A stretch of 64,000 nucleotides of DNA from JADJNY01 sp046349615 (GCA_046349615.1 JAXMBZ010000013.1:85704-149703); one strand, 5' to 3'. Numbered from the stretch's first letter, positions 25,582 through 42,070 are shown. Program-made: numbers and translations. Notes: generated by a model from the letters alone, not told the origin.

Positions 25582-25989
25582 TCAGGCCTTCTTCGCGGGC
25601 TTGCCGCGCTTCGCCTTCGGGGCCTCTTCGATCTCCTCGAGCTCACGCACCTTCACGGTGAGGTGCGAAAGTCGCTTCGCGAACGGCATCGCGCGGCCCT
25701 GCGGACCCGGACGGAAGCGGAGGCGGCCCTGAGCGAGCGGACCGTCGTCGGCCCGGCACTCGCTGATCACGAGCCGGTTGATGTTGACGTTCTCGTCGAG
25801 GCTCGCGTTCGCGACGGCGGAGCGCACGACCTTGAGATAGAAGGATGCGCCGCGCTGCGGGGCGAACTCGAGCAGTTCGAGCGCCTCGTTCACGCTGCGA
25901 CCGCGGATGAGGTCCGCGATCCGACGAGCCTTGCGCGCGGTGATCCGCGCGAAGCGGTGGCGCGCGACGAATTCGGCGGTGGAGCTCAT
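25582..25989 (-). CDS. rplV: Ribosomal protein L22
   Basis: L22 reaches into the exit tunnel with a long hairpin. The 135 residues show ARHRFARITARKARRIADLI, GASFYLKVVRSAVANASLDE and the hairpin region LRFRPGPQGRAMPFAKRLSH. A Lys-rich tail follows. Its start overlaps the rpsS stop (ATGA). Confidence 0.97.
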   Translation of the reverse strand: MSSTAEFVARHRFARITARKARRIADLIRGRSVNEALELLEFAPQRGASFYLKVVRSAVANASLDENVNINRLVISECRADDGPLAQGRLRFRPGPQGRAMPFAKRLSHLTVKVRELEEIEEAPKAKRGKPAKKA

Positions 25990-26282
25990 GCAGCACCTCC
26001 CTCACTCGGCTTCGTCTCTTCCTTCTTGTTCGTGTGGCCGCGGAACACGCGCGTCGGCGAGAACTCGCCCAGCTTGTGACCGACCATGTCCTCGGTGACG
26101 AACACCTTCGTGTGCGCCTTGCCGTTGTGGACCATGAACGTGTGACCGATCATCTCGGGCGTGATCGTGCTGCGGCGCGACCACGTCTTGATCGGGTTCT
26201 TCGTGCCCTTGGCAATCTCCGCCTGCACCTTCTTCCACAGGTGCTCGTCGACGAAGGGCCCCTTCTTGACGCTACGTCCCAT
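25986..26282 (-). CDS. rpsS: Ribosomal protein S19
   Basis: S19 in the 30S head contacts L5/23S bridges with S13. The 98 residues start MGRSVKKGPFVDEHLWKKV and contain IKTWSRRSTITPEMIGHTFM and the signature HKLGEFSPTRVFRGH. It lies 3 bp after rplB and overlaps rplV by 4 bp. Confidence 0.97.
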   Translation of the reverse strand: MGRSVKKGPFVDEHLWKKVQAEIAKGTKNPIKTWSRRSTITPEMIGHTFMVHNGKAHTKVFVTEDMVGHKLGEFSPTRVFRGHTNKKEETKPSEGGAA

Positions 26283-26285
26283 GGA

Positions 26286-27122
26286 TCAGTGCGATCCCTT
26301 CTTCCTGCGGCGCAGGATGAACCTATCGGTGATGTGGTTGGGTTTGCGGGTCTTGCCACCCTTCGCAAGGACGCCCGAGGGCGAGCACGGGTGACGACCA
26401 CCGGCGGTACGGCCTTCGCCACCACCCATCGGGTGGTCGACGGGGTTCTGGGCGGTGCCGCGCACGGACGGACGGATGCCGAGGTGGCGCTTGCGACCGG
26501 CCTTGCCGTAGCTGACGTTCTGCCAGTCGAGGTTCCCGATGCGACCGATCGTCGCGCGGCAGTTCACGTGCACCTTGCGGAGCTCGGCGGACGGGAGCAT
26601 CACGATCGCGTAGTCCCCCTCCTTCGCCTGGAGCTGCGCCCAGCCGCCCGCGGTGCGACAGAGTTGACCACCGCGACCGAGGCGGAGCTCGACGTTGTGG
26701 ATCTCGAGGCCGACGGGGATGTTCGCGAGCGGGAGCGAGTTGCCCGGCAGCGGCTCCGCGTTCGCGCCCGACATCACCGTCTGGCCGACCTTCAGGTCGA
26801 GCGGGGCGAGGATGTAGCGCTTCTCGCCATCCGCATAGTGCAGGAGGGCGATGTTCGCCGAGCGGTTCGGGTCGTACTCGATCGAGAAGACCTTGGCCGG
26901 GATGCCGTCCTTGTCGCGACGGAAGTCGACCACCCGGTACATCTTCTTGTTGCCGCGGCCGCGGTGCCGACGGGTGATGTGGCCGTTGTTGTTGCGTCCG
27001 CCGCTCTTGCGGTAGGCCTCGAGGAGGCTCTTCTCCGGCGTGCGGCGCGTGATCTCGGCGTAGTCCAGCACGCTGCCTTGGCGGCGGCCCGGAGACGTCG
27101 GTCGATACAGCTTGATGCCCAT
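26286..27122 (-). CDS. rplB: Ribosomal protein L2
   Basis: L2 supports subunit association and the peptidyl-transferase centre. The 278 residues begin MGIKLYRPTSPGRRQGSVLD and contain RRHRGRGNKKMYRVVDFRRD and the C-terminal NPVDHPMGGGEGR, whose histidine is essential in other bacteria. Length is typical. Confidence 0.98.
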   Translation of the reverse strand: MGIKLYRPTSPGRRQGSVLDYAEITRRTPEKSLLEAYRKSGGRNNNGHITRRHRGRGNKKMYRVVDFRRDKDGIPAKVFSIEYDPNRSANIALLHYADGEKRYILAPLDLKVGQTVMSGANAEPLPGNSLPLANIPVGLEIHNVELRLGRGGQLCRTAGGWAQLQAKEGDYAIVMLPSAELRKVHVNCRATIGRIGNLDWQNVSYGKAGRKRHLGIRPSVRGTAQNPVDHPMGGGEGRTAGGRHPCSPSGVLAKGGKTRKPNHITDRFILRRRKKGSH

Positions 27123-27142
27123 GTTCGTTCAGCTCCCGAGCG

Positions 27143-27433
27143 TCAGAGGACGTCGATGACCTGGCCCTCTTCGAGCACGACCATCGCGCGCTTCCAGGCG
27201 GGCGTCGTCCCCACGCTGTACCCACGACGGCGAACCTTCTGCGCCGCGCGGAGCGTGTTGACCTTCTTGACCTTCACGTTGAAGACCTTCTCGACGGCGG
27301 CGCGGATCTCGATCTTGCTGGCGTCGAGCGGCACGCGGAAGTGAAAGGCGTTGCGCTTGGCCGTGTCGGTCGAGCCCTTCTCCGTGATGATGGGCTGCGA
27401 CACGAGCTGGTACTGGCGGTCGATCGTGCTCAC
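27143..27433 (-). CDS. rplW: Ribosomal protein L23
   Basis: L23 at the tunnel exit is the docking site for trigger factor and SRP. The 96 residues include LVSQPIITEKGSTDTAKRNA, KIEIRAAVEKVFNVKVKKVN and a C-terminal strand. It starts with GTG at 27433, overlapping the rplD stop as GTGA. The long open frame running upstream lies across rplD and rplC and is not coding. Confidence 0.95.
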   Translation of the reverse strand: MSTIDRQYQLVSQPIITEKGSTDTAKRNAFHFRVPLDASKIEIRAAVEKVFNVKVKKVNTLRAAQKVRRRGYSVGTTPAWKRAMVVLEEGQVIDVL

Positions 27434-28062
27434 GCGGACACCTCCTTCACACCGACGCGCGTCTTGAGCGCGTCGAGGGCGGCCTTCTCCGCCACGATGA
27501 GCCCGCCGTTGATCACGTCGAGCGCGTTGAGTTCGGCGGCCGTGCGAACCTGGACGCCGGGGAAGTTGCGGAGCGACTTCCACAGCACCTCGTTGCGCTC
27601 GCCGAGCACGAAGAGCGCCTTGCGGGGCGCACCGAGCTCCTTGAGCAGACCGCGCGCGCTCTTCGAGGACGGGGTCGAGTAGCGCGGGAGTTCCGCGATC
27701 ACGACCTCCTTGTCGAGGAGCTTGCCGGCGAGCGCCGAACGCAGCGCGACGCGGCGCTGCTTCGCCGGGGTGTGGTACGAGAAATCGCGCGGGTGCGGAC
27801 CGAAGATCGTGCCGCCCTTGCGCCACAGCGGCGACTTCTTGTCGCCGGCGCGAGCGCGACCGGTGTGCTTCTGCTTCCACGGCTTCTTGCCGGAACCGTG
27901 GACCTCGCTGCGCGTCTTGACCTTGGCCGTGCCCTGGCGTTGGTTCGCCTGGTACATCACGACCGCGTCCTTGAGAGTGCGGAAGAAGACCTTCTCGCCG
28001 AAGGGCTTCGTGTCGAACTCGATCTGGCCGAGCTTGCCGGCCGAGTAGCTCTGGACCTTCAT
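27430..28062 (-). CDS. rplD: Ribosomal protein L4
   Basis: L4 lines the exit tunnel; in E. coli it also represses its own S10 operon. The 210 residues carry MYQANQRQGTAKVKTRSEVH, the loop GSGKKPWKQKHTGRARAGDK and the C-terminal Rossmann-like part. It lies 6 bp after rplC and overlaps rplW by 4 bp. Confidence 0.96.
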   Translation of the reverse strand: MKVQSYSAGKLGQIEFDTKPFGEKVFFRTLKDAVVMYQANQRQGTAKVKTRSEVHGSGKKPWKQKHTGRARAGDKKSPLWRKGGTIFGPHPRDFSYHTPAKQRRVALRSALAGKLLDKEVVIAELPRYSTPSSKSARGLLKELGAPRKALFVLGERNEVLWKSLRNFPGVQVRTAAELNALDVINGGLIVAEKAALDALKTRVGVKEVSA

Positions 28063-28068
28063 GGCGGA

Positions 28069-28776
28069 CTACTTCTTCTTCTCCTGCTTGGCCGGAGCGG
28101 CACCCTTGGCGCCAGCGGCCGCCTTCGGCTGCTGCGGGGGAGCCTTCCTGTGCGGAGGCGTGCGCGCCGTCTGGACCTCGACGAAGCCGTCGTTGGGGCC
28201 CGCGACCGAGCCCTTGAGGAAGAGCAGGTTGCGCTCGAGATCGATGCGGACGACCGTGAGGTTCTTCGAGGTCTCGCGCGAGTTGCCGTAGTGGCCGCCG
28301 AGGCGCTTGCCCTTGACGACCTTGCCGATGCGCTTGCTCGCGAGCGAGCCCGGGTCGCGCACGTTCATGCAGCCGTGCGTTTCGGGGCCGCGGTTGAAGC
28401 CGTGGCGCTTGATGGTGCCCGCGTAGCCGCGGCCCTTCATCGTGCCGACCACGTCGACCTTGTCCCCCACCTTGAACACGTCGCAGCGCAGCGTGTCGCC
28501 GACCTTCATCGCGGCGGGAGCGGTGAGCCGCTCCTCGCGCAAGAAGCGTTTCGGCGCCACGCTGATCTTCCGGAACGCGCCGAGTTGCGGCTTGGCGCAG
28601 CGCTTGTCGGAGATGTCCTCGAAGCCGAGTTGGACGGCGTCGTAGCCTTCCTTGTCCTTCGTGCGCACGTGCGTGACGACACACGGACCGGCGGCGACCA
28701 CCGTCACTCCGGTGACGGTGCCGTCCTCAGCGAAGAGCTGAGTCATTCCGAGCTTTCGTCCTAGGATCAGCGTCAT
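28069..28776 (-). CDS. rplC: Ribosomal protein L3
   Basis: L3 reaches toward the peptidyl-transferase centre. The 235 residues start MTLILGRKLGMTQLFAEDGT and contain MKGRGYAGTIKRHGFNRGPE and THGCMNVRDPGSLASKR. The tail is Ala/Lys/Pro-rich (about 35 residues). The start at 28776 has GAGG nearby; an in-frame ATG 219 nt upstream gives a sequence unlike L3. An unusual 255-bp gap separates it from rpsJ. Confidence 0.97.
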   Translation of the reverse strand: MTLILGRKLGMTQLFAEDGTVTGVTVVAAGPCVVTHVRTKDKEGYDAVQLGFEDISDKRCAKPQLGAFRKISVAPKRFLREERLTAPAAMKVGDTLRCDVFKVGDKVDVVGTMKGRGYAGTIKRHGFNRGPETHGCMNVRDPGSLASKRIGKVVKGKRLGGHYGNSRETSKNLTVVRIDLERNLLFLKGSVAGPNDGFVEVQTARTPPHRKAPPQQPKAAAGAKGAAPAKQEKKK

Positions 28777-28996
28777 GATTCCTCGAACTCGCGTGGTTCG
28801 CCGGTTCGACCAGGTTCCACTCCACGGCGGAGTGAACGAACGCCTGGCCACGCGGCGGCGCATGCGGGGCGCGGGCCCCCATGCGACAGAGCCCCGCGCG
28901 CCGCAGCCGAAGCCGCGCGTTGCGGAGCGAGAATCGTCGAAGTCGTAAAGAGCTGCGGGGGATCGGGGCGGAGCACGCGGCTCCGTCCAACGCACA

Positions 28997-29015
28997 CGCC
29001 GTCGCAGCGACGGCG
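28997..29015 (-). terminator. Hairpin just after rpsJ (possible attenuator)
   Basis: CGCCGTCG and CGACGGCG form a perfect 8-bp stem with a 3-nt loop, 16 nt past the rpsJ stop on the minus strand. Another inverted pair (GCGGGGC 28864-28870 / GCCCCGC 28891-28897) lies later in the same 255-bp gap before rplC. No T-run follows, so this may be a partial terminator or attenuator rather than a full stop. Confidence 0.5.
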
Positions 29016-29031
29016 CGCACGCTCTCGGCGC

Positions 29032-29337
<306 letters not shown>

Positions 29338-29457
29338 GGGCTCGTGCGCGTTGCGGATGCGGTCCGGGTCGGGTCGTGATGCTCTCGCCCTCCGGAGGAT
29401 CCCTGGTCCAGGCCGCGCGCGGCCCGATTCGGGGTCCGGAGAGTGATAGGGGCGAGG

Positions 29458-29486
29458 ACGATACCCTTCGCCCCCCTACCCGTCAA
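29458..29486 (-). promoter_or_regulatory. Promoter of the S10-spc-alpha operon
   Basis: On the minus strand TTGACG (29486-29481) and TATCGT (29463-29458) are separated by exactly 17 bp. This is a strong match to the housekeeping promoter consensus. Transcription would start near 29450 and leave a leader of about 113 nt before rpsJ, enough for feedback control by a ribosomal protein. Confidence 0.8.
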
Positions 29487-29555
29487 GGGTCTAGACACGA
29501 GACTCGAACGAACTCGGATGGATTCGCGGTCCCCGCGACCGCGGAACGCGCGCGC

Positions 29556-31613
29556 TCAGGTCCAGACGAGACCACGCGCGGCCAACTCGGACTCGGGAAC
29601 CGGACGCAGGCCGGCGGGCGACATCGAGAAGCCGGCGCGCCCCTGCGAGAGCGAGCGCACGGCCGTGGAGTAGCCGAACATCTGCGAGAGCGGCACGAGC
29701 CCGCAGATCGAGCGGACGGCTCCATCCGCGCTGACCTCACGGACCTCCGCCTTGCGCGACCCCAGGTCCGCGAGGATGCCGCTCGAGAATTCCGCCGGCG
29801 ATTCGATCTCGAAGCGCATCAAGGGCTCGAGCACGACGACCTCGGACCGGGAGAGGGCTTCGCGGAGGGCCTGGCTCGCCGCCTGGGCGAACCCCATCTC
29901 CGCGTCCCGCCGCGGATCGCTCGAACCTCCCACGACGGCGATCTTCACTTGGGACAACGGGAAGCCGAAACGCGGTCCGACGTGCGTTTCGAGCGCGAGC
30001 GTGCCCTCGACCACCTTGCGGAAGGCGCTCGGAATCCCCACGTCGGGCTCCCACCCCACGGCCGGAGTGGTCAGCGAAGGATCGGGCCGGAGCTCGACCT
30101 CGACGTCGCCGAACACCTCCTTCCCGCCGAGTTGGCGCTCGACGCGACCGCGCCCGCGGGCGGCGGCCGTCACGGCTTCTCGGTAGGCCACGCGCGGCGT
30201 TCCAACCCGGACCTCGACGTGGAACTCGTGTTCGAGCCGGTGGCGAAGGACCTCGAGATGGAGCTCCCCCATCCCTGAAATCGTCCACTGGCCTGTGTCG
30301 GGCTGTTCGTGGACGTGGAAGCTCGGGTCCTCGTGCGCGAGGCGGCCGAGCGCCAGGCGGAGCTTGTCGCGGTCGGGCGAGTTCGCAGGTTCGAGGACGA
30401 GCGAGATCACGGGCTCCGGGAACTCCAGGGCCTCGAGCACGATCGGCGCCTCGCGTTCGCAGAGCGTGTCCCCGGTCGACGTGTGCTTGAGTCCGGAGAT
30501 CGCGACGATCTCGCCGGGACCCGCGCTCTCGAGCCCCTCTCCGTGGTTCGCGTGCATCCGCAGGAGCCGACCGACCCGTTCGAGCTTCTGCGCGCGCGGA
30601 TTCCAGAGGTGCGCGCCGCTCGTGATGCGCCCGGAGTAGACGCGCACGAAGGCCAGCTCACCGTGGGCCTGCGACTGCAGCTTGAATGCGAGCGCACACA
30701 CCGGCTCCTCGACGCTCGGCTTCCGGTCGATCGGTTCGTGGGTACGCGGATCCGTGCCCCGCACCGGCGGGAGATCGAGGGGCGACGGCAGGTACTTCAC
30801 GACGGCGTCGAGGAGCGGCTGGATGCCCTGATTCCGCAGCGCGATCCCGCAGAACACCGGCACGAGCCCGTCGGCGACCACGCGCCGCCGGAGCGCGCGC
30901 TCGAGAGCTGGGAGCTCCGGCTCACGTCGCTCGAGCACGCAGGCGAGCACTTCGTCGTCGCCGTCCGCGAGCGCATCGAGGAGTTCCGACCGCAGCACGC
31001 CGACCTCGTCCGCGGCGTCCGGAGGAACGTCGAGCGCGGCATCGATCGCCTGCTCGCCGGCACCGGCGAACATCCACGTGCGCCGCGTGAGGAGATCGAC
31101 GATGCCCGTGAGTCGCCCCTCGCGCCAAAGGGGATACTGCACCGGGACGGCGTGCGCGCGGAGCTTCTTCGCGAGGTCCCCGACGGCGCGCAGGTAGTCC
31201 GCGCCGGGCCGATCGAGCTTGTTCACGAACGCGAGACAGGGCACGTGGTGCCGCTGCATCTGCCGCCACACGGTCTCCGATTGCGCCTGCACGCCCATCA
31301 CCGCGTCGACGACGAGGATCGCGCCGTCGAGCACGCGCAGACTGCGTTCGACTTCGATCGTGAAGTCGACGTGGCCCGGTGTGTCGATCAGGTTGATGCG
31401 GTGATCCTTCCACGGGATCGTCGTGGCGGCCGCCGTGATCGTGATCCCGCGCTCGCGTTCCTCCTGCATCCAGTCGAGGACCGTCGTCCCCTCGTCGACG
31501 TTCCCCATCCGGTGCTCGACGCCAGCATCGAAGAGGATCCGCTCCGACACCGTCGTCTTCCCCGCGTCGATGTGCGCGACGATGCCGAGGTTCCGCAGGC
31601 GAGAGACGTCCAC
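29556..31613 (-). CDS. fusA: Elongation factor G (possibly a divergent paralogue)
   Basis: A five-domain translational GTPase of 685 residues. It has P-loop AHIDAGKT, switch I ERERGITITAAATT, DTPGHVDF, the NKLD motif, and domain IV/V motifs such as GMGELHLEVL. Canonical EF-G has a GEVHDGAATMDW-like stretch where this protein has GNVDEGTTVLDW, which is closer to the mitochondrial/spirochaete-planctomycete type EF-Gs as I remember them. The start is GTG at 31613 with an extended -10 (TGC then TATCTT, 31625-31620) only 6 nt before it, so a leaderless mRNA is likely. It is separated from rpsG by two other genes. Confidence 0.88.
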   Translation of the reverse strand: MDVSRLRNLGIVAHIDAGKTTVSERILFDAGVEHRMGNVDEGTTVLDWMQEERERGITITAAATTIPWKDHRINLIDTPGHVDFTIEVERSLRVLDGAILVVDAVMGVQAQSETVWRQMQRHHVPCLAFVNKLDRPGADYLRAVGDLAKKLRAHAVPVQYPLWREGRLTGIVDLLTRRTWMFAGAGEQAIDAALDVPPDAADEVGVLRSELLDALADGDDEVLACVLERREPELPALERALRRRVVADGLVPVFCGIALRNQGIQPLLDAVVKYLPSPLDLPPVRGTDPRTHEPIDRKPSVEEPVCALAFKLQSQAHGELAFVRVYSGRITSGAHLWNPRAQKLERVGRLLRMHANHGEGLESAGPGEIVAISGLKHTSTGDTLCEREAPIVLEALEFPEPVISLVLEPANSPDRDKLRLALGRLAHEDPSFHVHEQPDTGQWTISGMGELHLEVLRHRLEHEFHVEVRVGTPRVAYREAVTAAARGRGRVERQLGGKEVFGDVEVELRPDPSLTTPAVGWEPDVGIPSAFRKVVEGTLALETHVGPRFGFPLSQVKIAVVGGSSDPRRDAEMGFAQAASQALREALSRSEVVVLEPLMRFEIESPAEFSSGILADLGSRKAEVREVSADGAVRSICGLVPLSQMFGYSTAVRSLSQGRAGFSMSPAGLRPVPESELAARGLVWT

Positions 31614-31802
31614 GCGCGGAAGATAGCACCAGCAGCCCGCGGCCCGCGCGCGAGGAATCGGGACGAAACGACGCGGGAGCTGGCTTCCTTCGACGGCGCA
31701 GAACGGCCGCGTGGAGTCTGCGCACTTGGCCCGCGCGCGGCTCCTCCGTCGTGCGGGTGTCCCGGACTCCAGGCACGCCTAGGATCGCCGCCGGAGGCGC
31801 CC

Positions 31803-32213
31803 ATGGCATCCAAGAAGCGCACGTTGAAGACTCCGGTCGGCGCGGCTGCGAAGCCTGCGTTCACACGGCGAGAGCTCCTCGACTTCGAGCGGAAGCTGCT
31901 CGAGTTGCGAGCGGCGCTCGCACGGACCGTGGGATCGATCGAGCGAGACGCGCTCGGACCATCCGGCGAAACGACCGGCCCCCCCGCGGACGAATCGATC
32001 GAGGAGGCGGCGCTCGACGTCGAGCTCGAGACTCTGGCGACGGAGGATCAGCTCGGCTACGAAGTCGACGAGGCGCTCGGCCGGCTCGCGAGCGGACACT
32101 TCGGCCTCTGCGAAGAATGCGGCCGAGCGATCGCGCGGGAGCGCCTCGTGTTCCTGCCTTGGGCGCGCGAATGCCGCGATTGCCGCTCCGCGAGCGAAAC
32201 GCGCGCGCGTTGA
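31803..32213 (+). CDS. DksA/TraR-type zinc-finger protein
   Basis: A 136-residue protein of the DksA/TraR family. The C-terminal zinc finger uses Cys103, Cys106, Cys124 and Cys127 (GLCEECGRAIARERL, then ECRDC). The N-terminal helical part contains acidic residues like the coiled-coil tip that enters the RNA polymerase secondary channel. GGAGG lies 5 nt before the ATG at 31803. It is divergent from fusA and convergent with the Tsr3-like gene, interrupting the usual run of str-operon genes. A role in transcription control of ribosomal genes is plausible but inferred. Confidence 0.85.
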   Translation: MASKKRTLKTPVGAAAKPAFTRRELLDFERKLLELRAALARTVGSIERDALGPSGETTGPPADESIEEAALDVELETLATEDQLGYEVDEALGRLASGHFGLCEECGRAIARERLVFLPWARECRDCRSASETRAR

Positions 32214-32262
32214 TCTCCGACTTCGATCCTGGGGAGAAGCGGGGCGGCGCGGACGCGCGGTT

Positions 32263-32760
32263 TCAAGCGCCGTTCGGACCGCACGCTCCGAGGAGCAGGG
32301 AGTTCCGAGCGAGGAACTCGTCGCGCCAACGGTAGCGAGCGAGCAGCTCCGGCCGCACCTCGCCGAGCAGCGCGAGCGCCGCGAAGAGTGCCTCGATCGA
32401 CGCGAGCCCGGACTCGGGATCGGGGACGAGTTCACTCTTGCGCGGGTACGCCGTGGCGAGCGGCGGCAATCGGCGCGGCAGCAGATCGCCATCGACCGTC
32501 GCGAGCAGCGTCGGGACGCGCCGCCAGCAGCAGTCGACGACGAGGAGCGGCGTTCCGCGATCGGCGGGCGTGAGGAGTTCGCCGTCCTTGTGCAGCAGGA
32601 TGCGACGGCCGACCGCAACGCGCCGATCGTGGGCGTAGTTCGCGAACGTGAACCCGGCGACGCCGCGCAGCGGCGTCAGCGAGCACTTCCGCGCCGACTC
32701 GCGTGGGTCGCGAAGGATGAACACGTCGAGTTCGGCACGCGCAGTCGTCATCGACGACAT
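32263..32760 (-). CDS. Tsr3-like protein (putative rRNA aminocarboxypropyltransferase)
   Basis: A 165-residue protein that resembles the Tsr3/DUF367 family of archaea and eukaryotes, which adds an aminocarboxypropyl group to a hypermodified uridine in helix 31 of small-subunit rRNA. Points of agreement, in order: RDPRESARKCS (17-27, like D-P-K-K-C-S/T), LTPADRGTPLLVVDCCW (63-79, like SPAD...VVDCSW), LPPLATAYP (98-106, like LPxLVAANP), SIEALFAAL (121-129) and YRWRDEFLARN (143-153, like F.WG..F...N). All elements are in family order, but identity is moderate. It follows rpsG on the same strand, after a strong hairpin. The ATG at 32760 lacks a good Shine-Dalgarno; 32751 is an alternative. Confidence 0.62.
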   Translation of the reverse strand: MSSMTTARAELDVFILRDPRESARKCSLTPLRGVAGFTFANYAHDRRVAVGRRILLHKDGELLTPADRGTPLLVVDCCWRRVPTLLATVDGDLLPRRLPPLATAYPRKSELVPDPESGLASIEALFAALALLGEVRPELLARYRWRDEFLARNSLLLGACGPNGA

Positions 32761-32788
32761 CGTACCCCGACCCGCCGCCGTGAAACGC

Positions 32789-32828
32789 CGCACGGCGCGG
32801 TGAGGATCGCTCCTCGCCGCGCCGTGCG
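32789..32828 (-). terminator. Strong hairpin between rpsG and the Tsr3-like gene
   Basis: Arms of 18 bp (32789-32806 and 32811-32828), perfect but for one T-G pair, enclose the 4-nt loop TCGC. It starts 20 nt past the rpsG stop on the minus strand and is followed by GCGTTTC. This is the strongest hairpin in the window and probably ends most rpsL-rpsG transcripts, leaving the Tsr3-like gene to read-through or to its own promoter. Confidence 0.78.
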
Positions 32829-32848
32829 CTGCTTCGTGGATCGCGCGC

Positions 32849-33325
32849 TCAGTTCGCGTAGTGCGCGTAGGCCTTGTTCGCTTCGGCCATCTTGTGGACC
32901 TGTTCCTTCCACTGGACCGACGCGCCCGTGCCGTTGAAGGCGTCCGTGATCTCTTCGGCGAGGCGCTTCGACATCGGCTTGCCCTTTTTCTTGCGGGCGT
33001 TGTCGATGAGCCAGCGGATCGCGAGCGACTGCTGGCGGTTGCGCCGCACTTCGCGCGGAACCTGGTAGTTGGCACCGCCGACGCGCTTGCTGCGGACCTC
33101 GACCATCGGGCGCACGTTGTCGACGGCCTTGGTGAAGATCTCGACCGGATCCTGGACGTCCGGGAGCTTCTTGTGCGCCATCTCGAGCGCCTCGTAGAAG
33201 ATCGCCTGGGCGGTCGCCTTCTTCCCGCTCCACATGATCTTGTTGATGATCTTCGCGGCCAGCATGTTGCCGAACTTCGGGTCCGGCTGGATCAGCGGGG
33301 CGGTCGACTTGTAGTTGCGCGGCAT
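32849..33325 (-). CDS. rpsG: Ribosomal protein S7
   Basis: S7 starts assembly of the 30S head and lines the E site. The 158 residues start MPRNYKSTAPLIQPDPKFGN and include KKATAQAIFYEALEMAHKKL and QVPREVRRNRQQSLAIRWLI. It lies 56 bp after rpsL, in the same transcript. Confidence 0.97.
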   Translation of the reverse strand: MPRNYKSTAPLIQPDPKFGNMLAAKIINKIMWSGKKATAQAIFYEALEMAHKKLPDVQDPVEIFTKAVDNVRPMVEVRSKRVGGANYQVPREVRRNRQQSLAIRWLIDNARKKKGKPMSKRLAEEITDAFNGTGASVQWKEQVHKMAEANKAYAHYAN

Positions 33326-33381
33326 CGTTCGTCGTTCCTGTACTTCGCGGTCGTGTTCGTGGAGCTCAGCTCACCGTCGCG

Positions 33382-33756
33382 TCACTTCTTCGGGCGCTTC
33401 GCGCCGTACTTCGAGCGACCCATCGTGCGCGCGTCGACGCCCGTCGCGTCGAGCGTGCCGCGGATGATGTGGTAGCGGACGCCGGGCAGGTCGCGAACGC
33501 GGCCGCCGCGGACCAGCACGACCGAGTGCTCCTGCAGATTGTGGCCTTCGCCCGGGATGTAGGCCGTGATCTCCTTGCCGTTCGAGAGACGGACGCGCGC
33601 CACCTTGCGCAGCGCGGAGTTCGGCTTCTTCGGCGTCTGGGTCTTGACCACGAGGCAGACACCGCGCTTCTGCGGACACTTGTCCAGCACGGGCGACTTC
33701 GAACGGTTCTTGACCTTCTGACGGCCCTTGCGGACCAGCTGGTTGATCGTCGGCAT
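33382..33756 (-). CDS. rpsL: Ribosomal protein S12
   Basis: S12 lies at the decoding centre. The 124 residues start MPTINQLVRKGRQKVKNRSK and keep the conserved loops TPKKPNSALRK (lysines of the streptomycin site unchanged) and VRDLPGVRYHIIRGTLDA. It is the first gene of the short rpsL-rpsG transcript, about 58 nt from the predicted start of transcription. Confidence 0.98.
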   Translation of the reverse strand: MPTINQLVRKGRQKVKNRSKSPVLDKCPQKRGVCLVVKTQTPKKPNSALRKVARVRLSNGKEITAYIPGEGHNLQEHSVVLVRGGRVRDLPGVRYHIIRGTLDATGVDARTMGRSKYGAKRPKK

Positions 33757-33820
33757 GAGGAGTCCTGAGGGCCCGAACACGACGCCACCGGAATGGGCGC
33801 CGTCGGGCGAAGGGGCAAGG

Positions 33821-33848
33821 ATTCTACGAGGAGCGGCCTGCCGGTCAA
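33821..33848 (-). promoter_or_regulatory. Promoter of rpsL-rpsG
   Basis: On the minus strand TTGACC (33848-33843) and TAGAAT (33826-33821, five of six consensus bases) are separated by 16 bp. It separates the rpsL operon from rpoBC transcription. Confidence 0.78.
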
Positions 33849-33927
33849 GCGCCGGCTCGGACTGGATCGCGCTCCGGGGGGGGCGGGAGGCTCGGTTTCG
33901 CGGTGACCGGGCCCCCATCTCGGGCGA

Positions 33928-33959
33928 GCGGCCGGCACGGGGGAACCCGCACCGGCCGC
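33928..33959 (-). terminator. Hairpin after rpoC
   Basis: GCGGCCGG (33928-33935) and CCGGCCGC (33952-33959) form an 8-bp outer stem with a further inner CGGG/CCCG pairing. It starts 22 nt past the rpoC stop and lies before the rpsL promoter, so it probably ends the rpoBC transcript. No T-run follows. Confidence 0.6.
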
Positions 33960-33981
33960 GTGGGCTCGTCGAAGCCCAGGA

Positions 33982-42070
<8,089 letters not shown>

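Noticed and set aside
27143..28684. A 513-codon frame containing rplW, running back across rplD and rplC
   Set aside because: Only its last 96 codons match a family (L23); the rest overlaps two certain ribosomal genes in a different frame.
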